A stretch of 16,278 bases of DNA from an uncultured Bacteroidales bacterium (GTDB lineage: Bacteria; Bacteroidota; Bacteroidia; Bacteroidales; Paludibacteraceae), in NCBI GenBank assembly GCA_937907165.1, contig CALCUH010000007.1, positions 1 through 16,278 of the forward strand. The letters run 5' to 3'. Shown here piece by piece: positions 6,006 through 13,500 of the stretch. The notes under the pieces were generated by a model. It saw only the letters and a program-made list of their open reading frames with translations, did no database searches and had not been told where the DNA came from. The stretch's first letter is position 1. Every line of letters begins with the position of its first letter. Position numbers and translations under genes: made by a program.

Positions 6006-8621
6006 ATGAAAAGACATCTTGCTCTTTTGGCAGCCATCGGTTTCGTCCTCGTTTTATGGGCGCAGACTTCCATTGTCTTCCACTTCCCTGATTCTCAAGA
6101 ATCTTTCTCGATTTCCAACATCGACACGATTCGTTTTTCAGGAGGGAACATCATCGTTGAAGGCAAAAAGAACAGCACTTTCGCCATTGTAAAAACTGAT
6201 AGCGCTACATTTAATTTAGACGGTGACGCAAGTATGCAGGACACTGTCTTCGTCACATTCAAAGAGAACGACGTGACAATCAAAAATCCATACCCCGACA
6301 TTACCTTCTCCACGGATGGGGCTAACGTGATCATGCAATCGCTCCAATGTCAGAAGGGCATCGTCTATTACCTTTCAGGATCTTCGGCAGACGGTTCTTT
6401 CCAATTCACGCCAGACAGAGGCTACACGCTGGTTCTCGACGACCTTTCATTAAAGAACGAGCGCTCCCCTATCATCATCAACAAAGGGTTAGACGACCAA
6501 TCCTACACGGGTACCGTACATCTCCGCGGTTCCTCAACACTGTCGGATAGCGAGAACAACGATTTAAAAGCCGCACTCTACACCAAATCGAAACTGAAAA
6601 TCAGCCAAGACAGCAGCGCGACAAAAGGTTCGCTCACCATCACGGGTAAAAAACAACACGCCATCAACTCGTCTAAAAGAATCGAACTTTATAGCGGAGA
6701 GTTGAACATCGACGGTGCGGCCGGCGACGGAATCAATGCGGATGGTTTGGAGGTTTACGGAGGTTCATTATCCATCCGTGACACAAAAAGCGACGGAGCG
6801 GATTGTAGCGAACTAATCCGCATCGAAGGCGGAGAAGTCTCCATAGAACTGAGTTCTATCGATTCGAAAGGTCTCAAATGCGATAGCGTAATCGAAATCG
6901 TAGGCGGAAACATCACCGCAAACGTTTCAGGCGCTGGTTCTAAAGCGGTGAAGAGCAAACAAAAGGTAACCGTCAGCGGAGGTTTACTCACGGCGAAACT
7001 TTCAGCTTCGGAACCTTACCAAGGAAAGGAAAACGATTTCGGCTACAACGCCGCCATCTCTTGCGACAATGATATCGAGATCAGCGGTAACGGCAAAGTC
7101 ATCGTGACCGGTGACGGTATCGCGGCGAAAGGATTGAACGCAGACGGCAACGTGACCATCAGCGGAGGGGAATTCTCCACTGACCTCTCTGGTAACTACT
7201 ACGATGAAAGCGTAAACCAAGACACAGTGTCTTGCACAGGCATCAAATGTGACGGAGACCTCTCCATCAGCGGTGGCAAATGCGTCATTAAAATGGGCGA
7301 AGACGCCAAGGTGGCGAAAGGAATCAAAGCGGACGGCGACATGCTCGTGTCGGGCGGTGAATTACAAATCAATGTGAAGGGCGGCTATTTCATGAGTCAA
7401 TCCAACAACCAATCGTCTCAAGGCAACCAAGGAGGCGGCTGGCAAGGCGGAGGTTGGCCGGGCGGCGGAGGTTGGCCGGGCGGCGGAGGCTGGCCGGGCG
7501 GCGGAGGTGGCTCTACCGTGAACTACAGCTACAACACCGCGAAAGCAGTCAAGATAGGCAAAAGCTTCACCATGACGGGAGGAGACGCACAAATCTCCTG
7601 CGACTTAGGCAAAGGACTCTACTGCGACGGCAACGTCATCCTCGGCAAAGAGAACGGAGGCGACAACGATTACAAACTAGACATCAAGGCTGGTAGCTCG
7701 AAGAGCGAGACCTACACCATCGACAAAGGATCCATCGAAGGAACCCGCACGAAAGCACACGGAAAACCACGCGCAATTAAAGCGGAAGGCGACGTGATTA
7801 TCAATAGCGGAACAGTGGTCATCTACGCTTACGACACAGGAATCTTGGCGCCTAACGTCACAGTCAATGGAGGAGACGTCAAAGTAGACGCTCCGAACGA
7901 CCAAGGGTTATTCGGCACAAAGACCCTTAACATCATGGGTGGTAAAGTAGTAGTTCCATCTTCCTACGAGGCTCTTTCAGGCGCTGTCATCACCTTCGGC
8001 GAAAACAGTAACACTTACGTGGTTTCCGAAGACGACGCATGGAATGCCACAGACGGTAAAGAGAGTTCCAAAGATGTGCACATCTACGTGGAAGGCGGAC
8101 TTCACTACGCCCAAGCTAAAGGCGACGGCCTCGATTCTAACGGAGACATGATCATCTCTGGCGGTATCATCGTGGTGGCGCAAACACACTCGCTCAACTC
8201 TCCGCTCGACACCGACACGGGTTGGAAACACAAAGGCGGTTTCGTATTCGCCGTGGGCGGTAACGGAATGTTCAACGAATCCATTCCTGTGGAATCGCAA
8301 GGACACATCTACAACAGCAGTTTCAACATGAACGCCGAGCAATACATTCTGGTAGCTAACAATTCAGGACAAGTATTAGCCGCACTGAAGATGCCTTACT
8401 CCGCCAAAGGTGCCGTCTGCGCTTACGACGCAAGCATCACCAACTACAAGTTCTACGTGGGGAACAACTTCAGCGGAGACATGGACTACTTCGACGGCAA
8501 ATTCGGTCTCTATCTACCAGCACAAAACTTCAGCATCAACGGGTTCAACGCACTCGATGTGAAGACAGACACAGGTAACGGTAGCGCATTCGGCGGAGGC
8601 GGAGGCGGCTGGGGCTGGTAA
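6006..8621 (+). CDS. Secreted carbohydrate-binding-type beta-helix protein (Cthe_2159/DUF4353 family)
   Basis: An 871-residue exported protein. Residues 1-19 form a signal peptide (likely cut at WA-Q). Residues 20-50 match the common Bacteroidetes surface-protein opening (SFSISNIDTIRFS). From about 95 to 830 it is a right-handed beta-helix with many turns of the form [A/C]DGxxxISGGxxxI, for example around 246-256, 375-391 and 413-431. This fits the Cthe_2159 family, whose founder binds polygalacturonic acid or cellulose; binding here is inference. A Gly/Trp/Pro run interrupts the helix at about 475-502, and the C-terminus is GGGGGGWGW. There is no type IX sorting domain and no lipobox cysteine, so how it stays at the surface is unclear. 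It stands alone: 258 bases after the receptor gene (only an imperfect -7 box, TAGTTTTC at 5892) and closed by a strong terminator. Confidence 0.85.
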   Translation: MKRHLALLAAIGFVLVLWAQTSIVFHFPDSQESFSISNIDTIRFSGGNIIVEGKKNSTFAIVKTDSATFNLDGDASMQDTVFVTFKENDVTIKNPYPDITFSTDGANVIMQSLQCQKGIVYYLSGSSADGSFQFTPDRGYTLVLDDLSLKNERSPIIINKGLDDQSYTGTVHLRGSSTLSDSENNDLKAALYTKSKLKISQDSSATKGSLTITGKKQHAINSSKRIELYSGELNIDGAAGDGINADGLEVYGGSLSIRDTKSDGADCSELIRIEGGEVSIELSSIDSKGLKCDSVIEIVGGNITANVSGAGSKAVKSKQKVTVSGGLLTAKLSASEPYQGKENDFGYNAAISCDNDIEISGNGKVIVTGDGIAAKGLNADGNVTISGGEFSTDLSGNYYDESVNQDTVSCTGIKCDGDLSISGGKCVIKMGEDAKVAKGIKADGDMLVSGGELQINVKGGYFMSQSNNQSSQGNQGGGWQGGGWPGGGGWPGGGGWPGGGGGSTVNYSYNTAKAVKIGKSFTMTGGDAQISCDLGKGLYCDGNVILGKENGGDNDYKLDIKAGSSKSETYTIDKGSIEGTRTKAHGKPRAIKAEGDVIINSGTVVIYAYDTGILAPNVTVNGGDVKVDAPNDQGLFGTKTLNIMGGKVVVPSSYEALSGAVITFGENSNTYVVSEDDAWNATDGKESSKDVHIYVEGGLHYAQAKGDGLDSNGDMIISGGIIVVAQTHSLNSPLDTDTGWKHKGGFVFAVGGNGMFNESIPVESQGHIYNSSFNMNAEQYILVANNSGQVLAALKMPYSAKGAVCAYDASITNYKFYVGNNFSGDMDYFDGKFGLYLPAQNFSINGFNALDVKTDTGNGSAFGGGGGGWGW
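7452..7505 (+). repeat. In-frame 18-bp minisatellite, three copies (Gly-Trp-Pro-Gly-Gly-Gly)
   Basis: Units 7452-7469 and 7470-7487 are identical; unit 7488-7505 differs by one silent T-to-C change. Each encodes GWPGGG (residues 483-500), and imperfect half-copies lie on both sides. The 18-base period keeps frame, so slippage would lengthen or shorten a flexible aromatic/glycine loop without destroying the protein. Confidence 0.95.
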
Positions 8622-8648
8622 AAAGAAAGCTTTGACATTATTAATACG

Positions 8649-8690
8649 ATGGGAGGTGGGTCCGTGAAGGGCTCACCTCCTATTATTTTG
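8649..8690 (+). terminator. Rho-independent terminator of the beta-helix gene
   Basis: A twelve-base-pair stem (8652-8663 with 8669-8680, two G-T wobbles), extendable by three weaker pairs, closes a GTGAA loop and is followed by TATTATTTTG. It lies 28 bases after the stop codon of the beta-helix gene. It could also slow antisense transcription from the opposite-facing gene at 8714. Confidence 0.85.
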
Positions 8691-8713
8691 CCGGCGTTTT
8701 GTTTGCGCAGCGA

Positions 8714-9127
8714 TTAATCTTTCCGGAATATTTTTTTATAAATAAAGTATGGTAATAACAAACCTGTCATTTCACTGAAATATAATGTGCAATAACGTCT
8801 TGTAACCTCTCCGATTCCAATTGTGAAATTCAGCAATAATAAAGTATATACCGCACAAAAGGCAATCAAAAGAAGTTTCGTTTTTTCATTTTTGAAAATC
8901 TCAAATATGGACAATACCAAAGATAGCGCAGCAAAAATAATTTCATGCGTGCACACGAGCATTCCCCATGAAATTCCTACAGTTTTCAAGCCTTGTATGT
9001 ACCAAAGCGTATCATATAATAGAACAAAAACAACGACATGAAAACCCCACAAAAGAATAAACGGCAAAATATTTTTTAATAATCCATTCATCATATTACC
9101 CAATGCATCTTTAATCAAATCAAGCAT
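8714..9127 (-). CDS. Small four-helix membrane protein, function unknown
   Basis: I do not recognise this 137-residue protein. It has four hydrophobic segments (about 21-39, 52-77, 83-105 and 113-132), a basic linker (KNEKTK, 79-84) between helices two and three, and a basic C-terminal end (KKIFRKD). There is no signal peptide and no catalytic motif. The start ATG at 9125-9127 is preceded by a candidate promoter at 9197-9204. It is AT-rich compared with the genes to its left and stands alone, facing the terminator of the beta-helix gene. The hydrophobic pattern, the length without stops and the promoter argue that it is a real gene; there is no functional clue in the neighbours. A small holin-like or immunity-type protein is possible, but that would be a guess. 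Confidence 0.65.
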   Translation of the reverse strand: MLDLIKDALGNMMNGLLKNILPFILLWGFHVVVFVLLYDTLWYIQGLKTVGISWGMLVCTHEIIFAALSLVLSIFEIFKNEKTKLLLIAFCAVYTLLLLNFTIGIGEVTRRYCTLYFSEMTGLLLPYFIYKKIFRKD

Positions 9128-9196
9128 TATGGAATTGTCTTCACAAGACCTCGGACGAAATCACCGCACCATCCACTTTCAGGCTTGTACATGGCA

Positions 9197-9204
9197 CAAA
9201 GATA
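9197..9204 (-). promoter_or_regulatory. Candidate -7 box for the small membrane protein gene
   Basis: On the minus strand this reads TATCTTTG, identical to the HU -7 box, about 70 bases before the ATG at 9127. The -33 position has ACTG rather than TTTG (9224-9227), so the match is partial. Confidence 0.5.
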
Positions 9205-9356
9205 GTGAAATCATTCGTTCAGACAGTTGCAGCGCACCCACAATTGTATATTATTGAAATTGTGTTAATTATGATGTGTCAAGCAACTTGAACAATATGA
9301 GAATTTGATACGGGCAAGATTCATAAAAGCGCTAAAATGGGTTAGGAGAACTGATA

Positions 9357-9449
9357 ATAAAGCACTACTTTTGCACTGACCTCTAGTTTCCGTAACGCAT
9401 TATACGCTTTAAGACCACATATAAGCTACGGGACCTCGATGTGCTTTAT
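9357..9449. repeat. Nested inverted repeats upstream of the DUF6544-like gene
   Basis: The outer arms ATAAAGCAC (9357-9365) and GTGCTTTAT (9441-9449) are perfect over nine bases. Inside them TTCCGTA (9388-9394) pairs with TACGGGA (9427-9433, one G-T wobble), and GCTT (9406-9409) pairs with AAGC (9423-9426), which directly abuts the preceding arm. A promoter-like TACTTTTG follows the left outer arm at once, so the full structure would exist in DNA rather than in RNA. The role is unknown: operator, recombination site or remnant are all possible. Confidence 0.5.
9366..9373 (+). promoter_or_regulatory. Candidate -7 box upstream of the DUF6544-like gene
   Basis: TACTTTTG matches TAnnTTTG, with a weak TTAG (9342-9345) 20 bases upstream. 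It would start a transcript near 9380 with a leader of about 150 bases that contains the inner hairpin 9388-9433. Confidence 0.4.
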
Positions 9450-9516
9450 AAATTTATCCAACTGATAATCAATAATATATAACGACGATTTAAAAAATTG
9501 TCATGTGGTAAGACTT

Positions 9517-9523
9517 AGAAGGA
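9517..9523 (+). promoter_or_regulatory. Shine-Dalgarno of the DUF6544-like gene
   Basis: AGAAGGA lies nine bases before the ATG at 9533. The other plus-strand genes in this window have no comparable site, as expected for Bacteroidetes. The site fixes the start at 9533 rather than the in-frame ATG at residue 9, and hints at an origin in Firmicutes. Confidence 0.7.
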
Positions 9524-9532
9524 AGTTTATAA

Positions 9533-10396
9533 ATGAAAAGATGCAGAAATAAGAAAATGACAGTACTAATTATAGTTTTGATAATACTTGTTTCAGTTAT
9601 AGTATGGTTTGCTATTCCGTATTCGCCGATTAAAAGTGAATTTAAATCCGATGTCGAAAATTTAAAAAACACAAATACGTTTGCTCCATGCAGAGTGTTT
9701 GATCAATCTGATTTTGAAAGGTTGCCCATGCCAATTCAAAAATATATTGAAGGATGTGGTTATATTGGAACACCACAAATGAGTCACATGCGTATTGAGT
9801 ATAAGGATGTAGATTTTAAGCAAGGAAGAAACGGTCCATCTTTAACTATAGATTATACACAGTACAATTTTGTAGTTAAGCCTGCACGAGAGGCTTTGAT
9901 TGAAAGCAGTATGTTTGGAATACCGTTTGAGGGATATGATTACTATTCCGATGGTATCGGCGGTATGAAAGGTGTAATTGCCAAGAGTATCACCTTGTTT
10001 GATCAGACCGGAACAGAGATGGATAAAGCTTGTCTTGCAACATTTTTGGCTGAGAGTTTGTTTGAACCTTCAGTTCTTTTACAGGACTATATTACATTTG
10101 AAGAAGTTGATCCATACCATGTTAGAGCAACCATTTCTTATGGTGGTCAAACAGCAAGTGGAGTATTTGCATTTAATGAAAAATACGAATACATCTCATT
10201 CACAACAAATGACAGAGCTGTATCAAATTCCGATGGGACGATGGAATATATGCCTTGGACAGCAGCATGCAGTGATTATCAGGTATCAGACAGCGGAATA
10301 AACTACCCTACAAAATTTTCAGCAATTTGGAATTATCCAGACGAGGATTTTATCTATTTTGATGGAGAAATCAGCAGTATTAGTTATGACAGATGA
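9533..10396 (+). CDS. Membrane-anchored DUF6544-like protein, probably horizontally acquired
   Basis: A 287-residue protein with a basic start, one N-terminal membrane helix (about 9-29) and an extracytoplasmic domain. The domain begins with FERLPMPIQKYIEGCGYIGTP (61-81), the LP-P-hydrophobic-Y opening I associate with DUF6544, and shows later family-like stretches GGQTASGVFAFNEKY (204-218) and MPWTAACSDY (240-249). Its biochemical role is unknown. No catalytic motif stands out; a lipoprotein-like or lipid-binding beta fold is possible. Base composition differs from its neighbours: 20 of 60 bases are G or C in 9841-9900, against 30 of 60 in 7801-7860. It also has a strong Shine-Dalgarno. Together these suggest transfer from a Firmicute. 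It converges with the large repeat protein gene downstream. Confidence 0.78.
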   Translation: MKRCRNKKMTVLIIVLIILVSVIVWFAIPYSPIKSEFKSDVENLKNTNTFAPCRVFDQSDFERLPMPIQKYIEGCGYIGTPQMSHMRIEYKDVDFKQGRNGPSLTIDYTQYNFVVKPAREALIESSMFGIPFEGYDYYSDGIGGMKGVIAKSITLFDQTGTEMDKACLATFLAESLFEPSVLLQDYITFEEVDPYHVRATISYGGQTASGVFAFNEKYEYISFTTNDRAVSNSDGTMEYMPWTAACSDYQVSDSGINYPTKFSAIWNYPDEDFIYFDGEISSISYDR

Positions 10397-10524
10397 CATA
10401 CTAACGATTATGTCTTTCCTTCCGGGAGTAATCAAAGACTCGCAAGCCTCTTGAACCAATGCTTTATTTTCGGTATTCCCGTAGATACCTTTCGTGTGTT
10501 CAAGATATTTAATTACAATTGTTC

Positions 10525-10560
10525 ATAAAAAAGGGAGGCGAATACGCTCCGCCTCCCTTA
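10525..10560 (-). terminator. Terminator of the 1243-residue repeat protein gene
   Basis: A ten-base-pair perfect stem (10531-10540 with 10550-10559) with a nine-base loop is followed on the minus strand by six T residues. It lies 22 bases past the stop codon at 10582. On the plus strand the stem has no T tract, so it serves mainly the minus-strand gene. Confidence 0.9.
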
Positions 10561-10581
10561 AATCCGTCAGATTGTAGGAAA

Positions 10582-13500
10582 CTACCTCACAACCACCTTA
10601 ACAACAACCTTATCACCCACTTTGACCAAATAGACGCCTGAGGCAGGCACCTCAAAGTCACAAGGACCATCGCAGGCATACAAGCACTGCGACAAAGCGT
10701 TATAAATCATGATAGGAAGACGATGGGCGTTTCCACAGATGATATGATTTTCAGAGACATACAAATCTGTGGCCTCGGACGCTTCCGAATCGACGCCCGT
10801 CAAGAGAGGCGAGCTCTTCGTCTCGAAATCTCCAGTGAACGTCTTCACCACCTCCTGATTCTCATCCAAAGCCTCCAACTCATAATGGTAAGGCATGCCC
10901 TCTTCCAAACCGGTCACCGTGAAGGAGAAACCTTGGCTAGGCACAAGTCTTGGCGCAGCGGAGGCAACCGCTTCACCAATCGCAAGTTTAGGAGCTGCCT
11001 TAGGAGATAAGGAAGGAGACATTGTGCAGTGGAAATCAATGCTAATCAAAGCGCCGACTTGGTCGAATCTCAAAGAGCAAACGAGACCTCCATCAGTCGT
11101 AATATTCAACGTATAAGTGAATGCGACACCAATCGAAGGCCATGAGATAACCACTTCCGTGTAATCCGGTGTGACCTCTATCTTGCTCGAATCTTCCGAT
11201 TGAGAATCGATACAATCGATGCGATTAAAGCTACCCCAGCAATCATGAGCCACATAATCGTCATAACTTTCACATGGGACAAATAAAGTACCCGAATAAT
11301 CAGAGAATGTGTTTTTCTCCGCTTCAGGAGGGAATACGGAAGAACAAGTCACCTCACGCAAATTCGGACAACCATCAAAAGCGTTAGGTTCGATAACATC
11401 CATATATTGAGGAATCACCACGGAAGTCACCTCCTTGTTTCCACGGAGCAGATCTTCCGCAATTTCAGTCACCTTATACCTCTTGCCGTCATTCGTCACG
11501 ACATCAGGAATGATCAATTCTCCGGCTGCGTAATTCTCCGAATCAATACCATTTCGGAGAGGGCAAATGAGGCGCACGTTATGACCGGAGACTATTTGAT
11601 AATACAAAGTCTGACCAGACTCACAAACAGCGGAGAAATCGTAATGAGGAGGCAATATGGTTAACACACCCGGCGTATATACGAACCGCACACGCATATC
11701 GTCGTTCAAATTGCGGAAATCATCGGAAGATACCGGCTGAACATATTCGCCCGGATCCGTCGCTCTGACCGAGTCGCCGACCATCAACATGAAATCGGAA
11801 GAGACATAAGCCACCTCCTCACAAGAGAAGGTAAAACCGGAAAGAGAATGCTCTTTACCATCATAATTGACAGTGTCAGAGTTACCCTTCACCCAAACCT
11901 CCACAATCTTATAATCGTTCAAGTCACGACCGTTCACGAAAATATGCGCCGCCTCGATATCGGTCAACGGATTAGCGTCCCACTGAGCGATGGAGCCCTC
12001 AAAGAACAAAGTATCCAATTGGATGGCGCCGCTCCATGCCACTTGACTAGGAAGCACAACCGTATTAACGGCAGGGAATACGTTCTTGATAACATCTCCA
12101 TCCACCTCAGCCACAGCGTCAGGAATCACCAATTTGCCATTATTATCCGTCATACCATCAACCACCAAGACACGGTAGAGAAGATTAGTGACTGGATCGG
12201 TAAGCCATTGAGCCAACGGCGCATCGTAATAGAGCGTGTCGACAATCTGCAAGCCGGTCGGCTCGCCATACACCGAATCGCTGGAAGCCAAGCCACTATA
12301 AGAGAAATCAACGCCACGGGAGACATGAACAGAAGTGATTTTAGGCAACGTCGCGAAAGGACCCTCGATATCAGAGAGAGAAAGTGAATATCCATAATAT
12401 TTATCATAATAAGGGAATAAAATGGATGGAGTGAAAGAATCCATATCATCTGGTATCGTCACACTCATCTCCTTGTCCATCACCTGAGAATCGATGATCA
12501 GCACATCCGCCTTATAATGGAAAACAGGGCTCTGAATCCATTCGGCAAACGAAGCGTCGTAGAACAACGTATCCACATGAGGGGCATGAAGCAAATCATA
12601 ACCATGAGAAACATGTAACGAAGTGATTTTTGCCGGGAAATTATCAAACACATTGACGGTAACAGGAAAAGCGCTAAGCATTTCGCCCTCTTGTACTTGG
12701 TCCAAAGTAGACAAATCAGCAGGAAGAGTCACGCTCATAGAATCTTTCACCTCCTTGGAATCAATATATAAGACACTATATTCTAAATTCTTCACCCTAT
12801 TCCACATCCAATCTTCCAACGGTGCGTCAAAAAACAACGTGTCTACATAGGAAAGACCACTATTGTTAAAGTCATACCCTCTAGAGACATGGAGGGAAGT
12901 GACAGGCACAGGATAATTCAACAATCCGTCGCAACTCACATAACTAACACCTAAACCGACACGAACAGAATGACAATTCTTAGCGACAGAATCCACATCC
13001 GCAGGGATCGACACATTACTCAAAGGTTCATTCATCTCTTTAGAATCGATATAAAGAACATCATACTGAAGGTTCTTCACCGGATCCGCAATCCATTGGG
13101 ACAACGGTGCGTCATAGAAGATGGTATCCACCTTAAAGAAATCGAAGTCTCCGAAATCGGCGCCACTTTTCGTTCGGATAGAAGAAACGCTATCAGGGAA
13201 AGTACCATTCACCACAATGCCATCAAGCACCAAGACATCGTAGGAAAGGCCACTCACCGAATCGCTACGCCACCCCGACAACGATGCGTCATAATACAAC
13301 GTATCCACATGGTGCAAACCCGCACATGTAAAATCGACACGATTGGAAATATGGATGGAAGTAATTTTTGCGGGGAAATTATATAATGGACCTAATATTG
13401 TATCATAATAACTTCCATTTAAATAACGATTATGTTCCTCCGCATAAGATTCTATAGAAGCATAATGGATGAATTCTCTCATTCCAATAGGAATCGTCAC

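Larger units (their letters stand above)
9128..9532. other. 405-base gene-free, AT-rich spacer with inverted repeats
   Basis: No credible coding frame. It holds a minus-strand promoter candidate for the 8714 gene (9197-9204), a short inverted repeat CACAATT...AATTGTG (9239-9245 with 9258-9264), a plus-strand promoter-like pair (TTAG at 9342-9345, TACTTTTG at 9366-9373), a nested inverted-repeat structure (9357-9449) and a Shine-Dalgarno (9517-9523). It is the divergent spacer between two genes that both look accessory. Confidence 0.7.

Noticed and set aside
9240..10522. ACAATTGT palindrome at 9240-9247 and again at 10515-10522, flanking the DUF6544-like gene
   Set aside because: An eight-base match between two spacers of this size is expected by chance, and the flanks do not extend the repeat into convincing terminal repeats.
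11848..13386. Long plus-strand open frames (11848-12387 and 12970-13386)
   Set aside because: They are antisense shadows of the repeat protein; their length follows from the repeated codon pattern of the real gene.
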